A stretch of 8,132 bases of DNA from JBOGFI01 sp050743365 (GTDB taxonomy: Bacteria; Actinomycetota; Acidimicrobiia; IMCC26256; JACDBD01), in contig JBOGFI010000210.1 of NCBI GenBank assembly GCA_050743365.1, forward strand, positions 1-8,132, written 5' to 3'. The number at the start of each line of letters is the position of its first letter. Position 1 is the first letter of the stretch. A program made the position numbers and the translations under genes. Positions 1-5,948 of this stretch are shown here, one piece after another. A model generated the notes under the pieces. That model worked only from the letters and a program-made list of their open reading frames with translations. It was not told the DNA's origin and did no database searches.

Positions 1-78
1 GGCCTCGAACGCGCCGACCAAGCCCGGCGCACCTACCACCGTCAGCACCGAACCCACCGCCCGGAGACCCGCTCATGA
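1..78 (+). CDS. C-terminal end of an unidentified upstream gene (partial)
   Basis: Reading frame 1 is open from the first base to a TGA at 76-78, giving 25 residues that begin GLERADQARR and end HRPETRS. The tail is very basic and hydrophilic, rich in Arg and His, which is common at the C-terminus of nucleic-acid-binding proteins but is not diagnostic. The start lies outside the window, so no function can be given. The TGA overlaps an ATGATG at 75-80, an arrangement typical of translational coupling to a following gene. The frame entered there (MMRSKTPP...) leads into the broken methyltransferase described next, so that gene may once have been coupled to this one. It is also possible that this frame is open only by chance, because 25 codons is short in such GC-rich DNA. 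Confidence 0.4.
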   Translation, partial: GLERADQARRTYHRQHRTHRPETRS

Positions 79-145
79 TGCGGTCTAAAACCCCGCCGAT
101 CCGTCGCGCGAACTCAGAAACGCCTCAACCGGTTGGCGGGGGCGG

Positions 146-660
146 ATGCATCACGACATCGTCGCCCGCACCGCCGGCATCGCCCTCGGGGGTCGCTGGC
201 CGCCCGGAACGGGTGCTCGACGTCGGGTGCGGGACGGGGCTGCTCCTCCGGGTCCTCGCCCCGCGACTCCCGGACTGCCAGGAGCTCGCCGGCATCGACC
301 CGGCCGCGGGCATGATCCAGTCGAGAAGCGCAGGCGAGGATCATCGGCCAAGGCCGGGCGGAGGACCTGCCCTACCCTGATGGATCGTTCGAGCTCGTAG
401 TCAGCACCACCTCGTTCGACCACCGGGAGGACCAAGGCGCCGGTCTCCGGGAGTGCGCCCGCGTGCTCGCACCACACGGCTGTCTCGTCCTCACTGATCT
501 GTTCTCGTGGTGGCTCGCGCCCACTCTCCTCCTGGGCCACCGCGGTCACGCTCGGACGAAACAGCGGGCCCAGACCCTCCTCAACGCGGCCGGCTTCCGC
601 ACCGTGTCGTGGCAGCGGGTGTACACGCTCATCCTCGCGACGGCCGTGGCCTCCAAGTAA
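146..660 (+). pseudogene. Class I SAM-dependent methyltransferase, broken by two frameshifts
   Basis: Three reading frames each carry one part of a single methyltransferase. Frame 2 from ATG 146 gives MHHDIVARTAGIALGGR, a typical leader helix for this family. Frame 0, from roughly 200 to 320, gives ERVLDVGCGTGLLLRVLAP and then ELAGIDPAAGM, which are motif I (SAM-binding glycine loop) and the acidic end of strand 2. Frame 1, from roughly 325 to the TAA at 658-660, gives GQGRAEDLPYPDGSFELVVS and then the post-motif segments ECARVLAPHGCLVLTDLF and LLNAAGFRTVSW. No single frame encodes a whole Rossmann fold, and frame 1 is closed by TGA at 313-315, so it cannot read back through motif I. The segment between motif I and the AEDLP motif also looks shortened. 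An alternative start at 75 (MMRSKTPP, overlapping the upstream stop) would add a Pro/Ser-rich leader unlike the family. The gene is probably non-functional unless the assembly is wrong here. The substrate is unknown. Confidence 0.7.
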
Positions 661-1110
661 GCAAGCTTCCAACAATTCGAGGAAGGGCACGACGAAGTAA
701 ACGCCTGACCGGCGATCGTCAGGATGCTCGTCGGCGCAACGCCGGCTGGCAACGGCATCGCGCAGCAGTTCCCTCGACCTCAAAACCGTCAAGCACGGAG
801 GAGAGCTCTCCAACGGTTGCAGTGCCCCAAACACTCCGCGATATCCAAGTGGAGCATCGCCCTGATGTGCCGGTCGATGGCAGGCAACTCCCGCGAGCAC
901 GGACGCCCGCCCGGCAACTCCACACCGCGACCGAGTCGGCGTTCCGCGCCGTACTGGCGCGCACAGAACGACGCCACCGAACTACGGCCTTTCGGCACGT
1001 CCACGCGGCGCAGATCGGCACGTCCGGCGCGCTCGGCCGAGTCGTAGCCTCGCGGTCGGGAAGCGCTGCGCTCCGGTCTGAATTGCTCGCTCGCGGCTAC
1101 CGTCACATCG
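661..1110. other. 450-bp stretch without a recognisable gene
   Basis: Frames stay open on both strands here, as expected from the GC content, but none of the translations shows a recognisable motif, domain or plausible start with a ribosome binding site. The only structure seen is a 6-bp inverted repeat, CCTGAC at 704-709 and GTCAGG at 718-723 with an 8-nt loop, about 45 bp past the methyltransferase relic. It lacks a T-tract and is a weak terminator candidate at best. A 10-bp palindrome, CTCGGCCGAG, sits at 1032-1041. Lying between a broken gene and an intact one, the stretch could be decayed coding DNA, but that cannot be shown from the sequence alone. Confidence 0.5.
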
Positions 1111-1890
1111 GTGACGATCCGGGGCTTTGAGGTCATCTGCGAGATCGAGCCGCCGACGCGAGCCGATCTCATGCACGTGCGTCACCAGATCGGTGTCCTC
1201 AGCAAGGTCTCGTCCCTCTTCCTCGTCCCCGACAACCACCTTGGCCGGGCGACGGTCTCGAGTGTCGCGGTCGCCCATGAGGTCGAGGCGATGGGCGGTC
1301 GCTGCATCGCCTGCCTCAACGCCCGCGATCGCAACCTGCTCGGGTTCCGACGAGACCTGCTCACCGCCGCCGCCTACGGCGTCGACCAGTTTCTCCTGGT
1401 CTATGGCGACAAGCCTGTCGCCGGCGCCCGGACCGGTGAGCTCACGGTGCGGGCCATGCTCAAAGAGCTCCGGACCTTCTCTTCGCGCCCCGAGACGGCC
1501 GATGATCCCTTCCGAGCGGGAGTGACAACCCGCCTGACACCCATGCCGTCGTGGAAGCAGCAGGCCGACTTTCTCTTCGTCCAGGTCGGCTTCGACGTCG
1601 ACCAACTCCTGCAATGGCGCGAGGGCGTCACCTTCGATGGACCTGTCTATGCGGGCGTGATGGTCCTCGCCAGCGCCGCGATGGCCACCAAGCTCAGCGC
1701 GCAGCTACCAGAGGTGCGGGTCCCGCCTCGTCTCGTGGAACGAATCGACGCCGATCCCCACGCCGGAGTGGACTTCGCGTGCGAGCAGGTCCTCGCCATC
1801 CGAGACGCGGACGCGTTCGACGGCGTGCATCTGATCCCCGTCTCCCGGTATCGGGAGGTCGCCGCCAGGCTCGAGTCGCAGCTCGCGTAG
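1111..1890 (+). CDS. Methylenetetrahydrofolate reductase (MetF)-family protein, short form
   Basis: The 259-residue product fits the FAD-dependent TIM-barrel family that interconverts 5,10-methylene- and 5-methyl-tetrahydrofolate in the cytoplasm. CEIEPPT at residues 10-16 matches the FEFFPP strand of E. coli MetF, placing the catalytic Glu at E11. VYGDKP at 98-102 matches the segment carrying the flavin-contacting Asp (D100). FVQVGFDVDQ at 156-165 matches the substrate-contacting Gln strand (Q158). GVHLIPVSRY near the C-terminus matches the last barrel strand. The usual family length is near 290-310, so this is a compact version with a short N-terminus and may use a different electron donor or work in one-carbon breakdown. 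The GTG at 1111 is the first start in a frame that opens after the TAG at 1045; no clear Shine-Dalgarno sequence precedes it. The gene stands alone, convergent with a methyltransferase gene. The family call is firm; the exact reaction is inferred. Confidence 0.85.
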   Translation: MTIRGFEVICEIEPPTRADLMHVRHQIGVLSKVSSLFLVPDNHLGRATVSSVAVAHEVEAMGGRCIACLNARDRNLLGFRRDLLTAAAYGVDQFLLVYGDKPVAGARTGELTVRAMLKELRTFSSRPETADDPFRAGVTTRLTPMPSWKQQADFLFVQVGFDVDQLLQWREGVTFDGPVYAGVMVLASAAMATKLSAQLPEVRVPPRLVERIDADPHAGVDFACEQVLAIRDADAFDGVHLIPVSRYREVAARLESQLA

Positions 1891-1996
1891 CGCCAGTGGC
1901 GAAATGAGAGCAGCAGAGGGCACGCACCGAACAGACGACGCTTCCGCCCACTATGGCAGCGCAGATCGACGCGTCGGGCGCGCCGTCGACCCGGTG

Positions 1997-2725
1997 TTAG
2001 GTGGCGCGGCGTGCGCACGTGTACGTGCCGTACGCGGATCGTCGGTAGGTGCGGTCGAGGATGGTGAAGCCGACCCGTTCAAGCATTGCTTCGAACAGCC
2101 AGCTGTAGGTGCTGAACTCGGTCCGAACGTGGGTCGCCAGTTCCTCAGCGGTGAATCCCACGGTCGGGTCGGTGACCGCCCCAGAGAGCCACGTTTCAAT
2201 GCTGCGTTCGGCGTCGCCGGGATCGAAGTCGAACACGAGGTCACGGACCCTGAGTATGCCTCCGGGCCGCAGGATCAAAGCGAAGCGCTGGAGGGCGATT
2301 GCCTTCCAGAAGTCGGGAACTTGGTGTAGCGCGTTTCGCGTGTACAAGAAGTCAGCGGGCTTGGTGTCGTGGTCGTAGGAGAGGAAGCCGGCCTCGACCA
2401 CTCTGACGCTGTCCAGACCGTCGTGTTCGACGCGGGAGCGCAGAGCGGCGGTCATGACCGGAGAGACGTCGACCGCGATCACCCGGTGGCACAGCGGCGC
2501 GACGGCGGCGGTGAACACGCCGGTGCCTGCCCCCATGTCAACGACGACGGAGTCTGTGGTGAGTCCGTGTCGACGCAGCACGCCGATATCGTCGGCGGGA
2601 TCGAATCCAGACTTGCGGTCATACCCGGCGACGTAGTCGGCGTCGAGGTGCTCGTCTCCAGCGTGCATTCGTTCGTCGAGCTGCCAATCCGACACGCGAC
2701 CAGTCTGATCGATCCATTGCCCCAT
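1997..2725 (-). CDS. Class I SAM-dependent methyltransferase
   Basis: The 242-residue product has a Rossmann-type methyltransferase core. VVVDMGAGTGVFTAAVAP at residues 60-77 is motif I, which binds SAM. RVIAVDVSP at 81-89 ends strand 2 with the acidic residue that contacts the ribose. ADFLYTRNALHQVPDF at 124-139 is the motif II region, and LILRPGGILRVRDLV at 150-164 is motif III. AEELATHVR at 193-201 and FEAMLERVGFTI at 211-222 complete the C-terminal part. The N-terminal segment DEHLDADYVAGYDRKSGFDP probably forms the substrate lid. The substrate is unknown; the fold is used on small molecules and on tRNA alike. ATG 2725 is chosen because homology-like sequence (WIDQTGRVSDWQLDERM) begins just after it. 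The reading frame is open further upstream to 2926, but that part looks non-coding. The start is imperfectly supported, because the best ribosome binding site serves another frame. Confidence 0.85.
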   Translation of the reverse strand: MGQWIDQTGRVSDWQLDERMHAGDEHLDADYVAGYDRKSGFDPADDIGVLRRHGLTTDSVVVDMGAGTGVFTAAVAPLCHRVIAVDVSPVMTAALRSRVEHDGLDSVRVVEAGFLSYDHDTKPADFLYTRNALHQVPDFWKAIALQRFALILRPGGILRVRDLVFDFDPGDAERSIETWLSGAVTDPTVGFTAEELATHVRTEFSTYSWLFEAMLERVGFTILDRTYRRSAYGTYTCARRAT

Positions 2726-2747
2726 GGTGAAAGCGTTTCGCGTCCCA

Positions 2748-2760
2748 TGTCGTGACCTCC
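2748..2760 (-). promoter_or_regulatory. Strong Shine-Dalgarno (GGAGG) spaced for an out-of-frame ATG
   Basis: On the minus strand GGAGG occupies 2760-2756. After a 7-nt spacer comes an ATG at 2748-2746, which is ideal spacing. That ATG is 23 nt upstream of the methyltransferase ATG at 2725 and therefore out of frame with it; it would read MGRETLSPWGNGSIRL and continue as non-family sequence to about 2479. The methyltransferase start itself has no good ribosome binding site. Either an indel between 2748 and 2725 has shifted the true N-terminus, or translation of the real gene is weak, or the upstream ATG is a decoy. Confidence 0.5.
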
Positions 2761-2800
2761 TCGCCGGCGATGCCGTGATCCCGGTGCGCCAGCGTGCCCC

Positions 2801-2828
2801 CGTGTGCTGTAGCGGCCTACAGCACACG
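2801..2828. promoter_or_regulatory. Perfect 12-bp-arm palindrome in a divergent intergenic region, likely operator
   Basis: CGTGTGCTGTAG at 2801-2812 is followed by a 4-nt centre (CGGC) and then by its exact reverse complement, CTACAGCACACG, at 2817-2828. It lies 76 bp upstream of the minus-strand methyltransferase ATG and 107 bp upstream of the plus-strand HEPN gene, inside their divergent intergenic region. Two 12-bp half-sites around a short centre suit a dimeric repressor of the TetR, GntR or similar classes, and the location would let one regulator control both genes. No T-tract follows on either strand, so a rho-independent terminator is less likely. No regulator gene is visible in the window. 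Confidence 0.6.
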
Positions 2829-2935
2829 CGCTCCAGATCACGGAACCGACGAGGGTGCCGCCGCGCCAGAACGGCACCACGTAAGGGTCGCTCGAACCTC
2901 TGTCGTGAGGGACCGCTCCGCGGCATGCTTGTTGC

Positions 2936-3562
2936 ATGAGCTGGAGCAATGCGTCGCTCCTCGCTGACGAGGGGCTGAAGATTGTGGACAACGTCTTGTC
3001 GTTCGCCAAGACGGGGGCCGGGAAGCCTGGCAAGAAAGAGGAATCTCTGTTCCTATCCTCGACCGCCATGGCCTACGCCGTGTGGGAAAACTATGTCGAG
3101 CAGGTCGCGATCGAGCTCGTCGAATTCATTGCATCGAACATTGCACCCGATTCAGTGCCTGACCGGCCGAAGCAAGAGCTATCCAAGAACGACGCGTGGC
3201 ACCTCGCGGTGCACCCCGGATGGCGGATCTTATGGGTCGACCTGGTCAAGACGCGAGCCTTGGGTTCGGAAGCGGGCACGGCCGACTACGGTCTGAACAC
3301 AGCGAGCACCGCGCAGGTCACGAAGCTGTTTGAGCTTGTCGGGGTGGTCGCCTTCGCTGATCTCCCCGACGGCATGACGACGCACCTAGACCAGCTTGTG
3401 CGAGACCGCGGGACGATCGTCCACACAGCGCAGGCGCCGTCTCCGGACTTCCGCAAGGCGGATGCGACTGGGTGGAGAGAGTTTGTGAGGGAGCTGTACG
3501 AAGCATTCGATCGATCCCTGCGTGAGCAGTCAGCACTGCTCGTGGGACGGGCACCCTGGTAG
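2936..3562 (+). CDS. HEPN-domain protein, probable RNase (RiboL-PSP/MAE_28990-like)
   Basis: The 208-residue product is helical and has no signal peptide or membrane segment. STAMAYAVWENYVEQVAIEL at residues 42-61 resembles the first long HEPN helix with its conserved acidic position (E51). RDRGTIVH at 156-163 gives the HEPN signature R-x4-6-H, readable as R158-x4-H163 or R156-x6-H163, the catalytic motif of metal-independent HEPN ribonucleases. In families with this architecture the protein cleaves RNA and is found in toxin-antitoxin, abortive-infection and other defence settings. Here no MNT nucleotidyltransferase or other antitoxin gene is adjacent, so it is either self-controlled, paired with a distant partner, or a solitary effector. 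ATG 2936 is the first start of the frame but lacks a clear Shine-Dalgarno; GTGAGGGA lies about 25 nt upstream. The superfamily call rests on motif and helix pattern; RNase activity is inferred. Confidence 0.7.
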   Translation: MSWSNASLLADEGLKIVDNVLSFAKTGAGKPGKKEESLFLSSTAMAYAVWENYVEQVAIELVEFIASNIAPDSVPDRPKQELSKNDAWHLAVHPGWRILWVDLVKTRALGSEAGTADYGLNTASTAQVTKLFELVGVVAFADLPDGMTTHLDQLVRDRGTIVHTAQAPSPDFRKADATGWREFVRELYEAFDRSLREQSALLVGRAPW

Positions 3563-3879
3563 GTAGGTTGCGATAGGGGCTTGCCTCGGGCCACGCCGGT
3601 AAGCGCGCGACACCCTCAGACAGGCCCGCCTGCACGGCATGCGTATGCGGCCCCTGAGAAGCCACCCCGACCTCGTCCAGAACGTCGCGACCGAATGACG
3701 ATCGGCACGGCCGGTCGACGCACACCGATCAGGCACTTACGCGTGCTGCTAGCGATGAATCGTCGCTGCGGGTCCGGGGGCGGACGACGGGACTCGGACA
3801 TGCGACAACCTCACCTTGGCAGTCGACGCCGGTCACGGCTGTCTCATGGCGAGTCGCGTCGAGCTGCGGTTGGGCCTCC
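3563..3879. other. 317-bp stretch without a convincing gene
   Basis: This lies between the HEPN gene and the end of the minus-strand conjugation operon. On the plus strand a frame open from 3603 to a TGA at 3696-3698 reads ARDTLRQARLHGMRMRPLRS and ends DLVQNVATE. It has protein-like composition but no domain and no ribosome binding site; it could be a remnant C-terminus. On the minus strand, TAAGGAGG at 3882-3875 joins the stop of the 98-aa gene to a good Shine-Dalgarno, yet no start codon follows at usable distance. A weak imperfect palindrome around 3751-3767 is noted. No terminator with a T-tract was found. Confidence 0.45.
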
Positions 3880-4176
3880 TTACAGGTCGAAGCGGAGTTG
3901 CTCGGCGCGCATGGCGGCGGCGGGGCACGGGAGGTGCATGACGTCGGCGAGCTCCCGCAGCGCGTGGCGCAGCGCAACAGCGTCGCGGTCGGCGTTCGTC
4001 GCGGTCAGCGTGAGCACGGCGTCATGGAGGCGTCCGGATCCGAGGTCGACGTCGCGCAAGATGACGAGGGCACGGCTGAGTTCCTGCCAGCCGGCGGTGG
4101 TGGTGCGGGGCCGGTCGGCGAAGCGCAGGACGGTGTGTGCGGCGTGGCGGATGGGGTCGAGGTCGATGACGGTCAT
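3880..4176 (-). CDS. Small helical hypothetical protein of the conjugation operon
   Basis: This 98-residue protein starts MTVIDLDPIRHAAHTVLRFA and ends RAEQLRFDL. It is predicted mostly helical, with charged and leucine/alanine-rich heptad-like stretches (LSRALVILRDVD, AVALRHALRELADVM) and no signal peptide or membrane segment, so it is probably cytoplasmic. I recognise no catalytic motif. It begins 9 bp after the stop of the upstream transglycosylase/peptidase gene on the same strand, so the two are almost certainly co-transcribed, and it is the last gene of that operon. Its frame shows the third-position G/C bias of its neighbours, and its opposite-strand reading is Arg/Ser-rich nonsense, which supports this as the coding strand. 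The function is unknown; an accessory or regulatory role in conjugation is only a guess from position. Confidence 0.7.
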   Translation of the reverse strand: MTVIDLDPIRHAAHTVLRFADRPRTTTAGWQELSRALVILRDVDLGSGRLHDAVLTLTATNADRDAVALRHALRELADVMHLPCPAAAMRAEQLRFDL

Positions 4177-4185
4177 GGCCGGCCG

Positions 4186-5247
4186 TCAGTAGAAGCAACC
4201 GCTCAAGGTCGTGGGCGGCGCCGCGGGGACGCCTTGGTACCAGGCGTCGAGGAGCGGCTGGGGGCACATCTTGGCGCCTTCGGCGGTTTCGACGCCGAAG
4301 TGCAGGTGCGGCCCGGTGCTGTTGCCGGTGTTGCCCGAGAACATCACGGTCTGACCGACGGTGATGGGCTGGCCGGGTCCCACCAACAGTTGGTTGGCGT
4401 GGCAGTACACGTAGCGGTAGCCGTCGTCGGCGGCCAGGACGATCCCGTTGCCACAGCGCGAGCTCGCCGGCGTCACGCTGAGGACCTGGCCGTTGGTAGT
4501 CGCGTACACGGGGGTGCCTTCGGCGATGGGGATGTCGGCGGCGGGGTAGTCGTGGTGCGGCTTGGTCAGGTATTCGGGGTGGGCGTCGAAGATGCCCCGG
4601 TCGAGCGGCAGCGTGTAGGCGCCGGCGACGATGGGCCCCCCGAGTAGCCCCGGGGCGGCGGCGCGCCTATAGGCAGCTGCTTTGGCGAGGACGTCGTCGA
4701 GGTACCGCTGCGAGGGGTTGTAGCGGAGGATCGCGGCATTGAGGTCTTCGATGACGCCGTCATCGCCGCAGAGGTAGTAGGCGGCGCCGTGGATCGAGTC
4801 GTAGGCGTTGTCGTAGTCGGGTGAGGTACCCGCTGGACGCCCGGGCGCGAGGCGTCCCCATCGGGTCCAGGTGCTCTTGAGGAATTGCATGTTGCCGTGG
4901 GCGTGGGCCCAGCCATCGGGTTCGGAGGGGTCGGGGATGCGGGCGAAGCCGCTGCTTCCGTCGAGGGCGGGTCCGACGATGGGCGGGCGCACGTCACCGC
5001 TGGTCGGCTCGGCGCGGCCTTGGGCGTGGTGCGATTCGATCCAGCCGATGGCAGCAAGCACCTCCCAAGGGAGGCCCTGGCAGGTGCGTGCTGCGTCCAC
5101 GTAGGCGCGCAGCAGATGCGGGGGGATCTCGGCCAGCGCTTCGTCGGAGGGTGCCTCGGTGTTGGCCGCGATTGCCGCGCCGAGGATGATCGCCAGGCCG
5201 AGGAGCAGCGCGAGGACGGCTGCGGCCAGCCCCGCGATTAGCTTCAT
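4186..5247 (-). CDS. Bifunctional cell-wall hydrolase: lytic transglycosylase + M23 peptidase
   Basis: The 353-residue product is exported and cuts peptidoglycan, a role filled by VirB1/CwlT-type enzymes in conjugation systems. Residues 3-29 form an N-terminal signal/anchor helix. Residues about 44-195 form an SLT-type lytic transglycosylase domain: WEVLAAIGWIESHH carries the catalytic Glu at E71, HGNMQFLKSTW at 117-127 is the usual glycan-binding motif, and AAYYLC at 155-160 and RYNPSQRY at 175-182 are later signatures. Residues about 222-322 form an M23 metallopeptidase: H231/H232 and D238 are zinc-ligand candidates, YCH at 281-283 is the third motif, and GPHLHFG at 312-318 holds the HxH pair (H314, H316). 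All key residues appear intact. ATG 5247 is chosen because the signal helix starts there and its ATGA overlaps the stop of the lipoprotein gene; 41 further in-frame upstream codons are shadow. It is predicted to open the wall for the transfer channel. Confidence 0.92.
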   Translation of the reverse strand: MKLIAGLAAAVLALLLGLAIILGAAIAANTEAPSDEALAEIPPHLLRAYVDAARTCQGLPWEVLAAIGWIESHHAQGRAEPTSGDVRPPIVGPALDGSSGFARIPDPSEPDGWAHAHGNMQFLKSTWTRWGRLAPGRPAGTSPDYDNAYDSIHGAAYYLCGDDGVIEDLNAAILRYNPSQRYLDDVLAKAAAYRRAAAPGLLGGPIVAGAYTLPLDRGIFDAHPEYLTKPHHDYPAADIPIAEGTPVYATTNGQVLSVTPASSRCGNGIVLAADDGYRYVYCHANQLLVGPGQPITVGQTVMFSGNTGNSTGPHLHFGVETAEGAKMCPQPLLDAWYQGVPAAPPTTLSGCFY

Positions 5248-5848
5248 CGCGTACTGGCGACCTTGGGGCCGGCCGGTCCGTCGGCGACGTCCACGATCAT
5301 CGAGACCCCACCCGGTGGGGGCCCTCCGGGCGCGGTGATGGTGACGACGAGGCTGACCTGGAAGCGCCATCGGGTGGCGCCGGGAATGAGGGGCGCGACT
5401 GTTGTGACCTGGGGGCGCTCGGGACGAGCTGCGCGCTGCTGGCCCCGCCGGCGCCGCCGGCTTCGAGGCTGGCGCGGTGCTCGGGGGTGGTGAGCGAGGC
5501 GACGCGGGCTATCCAGCTCGTCGGCCCGTCACCGGGGAGGACCGTCCAGGCGGATTCGGCGTAGCGGGCGGCGACGCCACCGGCTCGGGCGTCCTCGTCG
5601 CCGAGGTCGATGACGGGTCCGGTCGGTTCGCTGGCCTCTGCAGCGGTGACTCGCGGTTGGGGGACTTCACCGGGTGGCAGGGGCGGGGGAGGGGCCGGGT
5701 CAGTTCGGGTCGGGCGCGCCACTCTTCCGGCGGATCGCGGCGCGCCGATCTGCGAGCGTTCGCTCGGGGCCCCTGGTTCCCGGCACCCGCCGAGGACCGC
5801 GGCGACGGTGAGCAGAGCCACGAGGTGGCCGAGCGGCCGGCGTCGCAC
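5244..5848 (-). CDS. TcpC/VirB8-like lipoprotein with a one-base frameshift
   Basis: From GTG 5848 the product begins VRRRPLGHLVALLTVAAVLG followed by GC, a short basic n-region, a hydrophobic stretch and a lipobox (LGGC, Cys22), so it should be a membrane lipoprotein. A Pro-rich spacer (about 45-65) follows. Then AARYAESAWTVLPGD (about 93-107) and SWIARVASLTTPEHRASL resemble the NTF2-like domain of VirB8/TcpC conjugation proteins. That frame runs on as Ser/Pro/Arg-rich nonsense to a stop at 5297. The next frame continues the domain (QVTTVAPLIPGATRWRFQV, then LVVTITAPGG and GGVSMIVDVADG) and ends with TGA at 5246-5244, overlapping the ATG of the next gene. The switch maps to the G5 tract at 5411-5415; one extra base there restores a 201-residue protein (SAPQV). 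A sequencing error, a real null mutation, or -1 slippage on CCC are all possible. The gene is first in a three-gene operon. Confidence 0.75.
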
Positions 5849-5855
5849 ACCCGGT

Positions 5856-5897
5856 CCAAGTGCGGGGGCACCCCGCCCGGGGGGCGCGCGCACTTGG
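5856..5897. promoter_or_regulatory. 9-bp inverted repeat in the divergent conjugation promoter region
   Basis: CCAAGTGCG at 5856-5864 and its exact reverse complement CGCACTTGG at 5889-5897 flank a 24-nt G/C-rich centre. The spacer of 100 bp separates the divergent lipoprotein operon (start 5848, minus) and the DUF6112-like operon (start 5949, plus), so both promoters must lie in or near it. The left arm begins 8 bp from the lipoprotein GTG. A bound dimer could therefore affect both operons, or an RNA hairpin could mask the lipoprotein start, which has no clear Shine-Dalgarno. I could not identify convincing -35/-10 boxes. Confidence 0.4.
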
Positions 5898-5948
5898 TGG
5901 GGGCTGAGAGGCGATCGAGGGGGTCGCCGGACCCGGGAGGAGCGGCTG

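Noticed and set aside
151..900. Long open frame on the minus strand opposite the methyltransferase relic
   Set aside because: It is antisense to sequence with clear methyltransferase motifs, has no recognisable domain, and is open only because of GC bias.
507..1130. 207-codon plus-strand frame running from the methyltransferase relic into the MetF-like gene
   Set aside because: It overlaps two better-supported genes in other frames, is Arg/Ser/Pro-rich, and lacks a ribosome binding site or motif.
1966..1989. Inverted repeat TCGACG/CGTCGA between the convergent MetF-like and methyltransferase genes
   Set aside because: Arms are only 6 bp with a 12-nt loop and no T-tract on either strand; a terminator is expected here but this one is not convincing.
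2726..2926. N-terminal extension of the minus-strand methyltransferase to an ATG at 2926
   Set aside because: The extra 67 residues are Arg-rich without family character and would run across the palindrome and the intergenic control region.
3616..3801. 61-codon minus-strand frame (MSESRRPPPDP...) with a weak GGTGAGG upstream
   Set aside because: Composition is Arg/Pro/Gly-rich, no domain is visible, and the ribosome binding site is poor; not enough to call a gene.
5248..5370. 41-codon N-terminal extension of the cell-wall hydrolase
   Set aside because: It would place charged sequence before an obvious signal helix and overlaps the lipoprotein C-terminus, which is better supported in its own frame.
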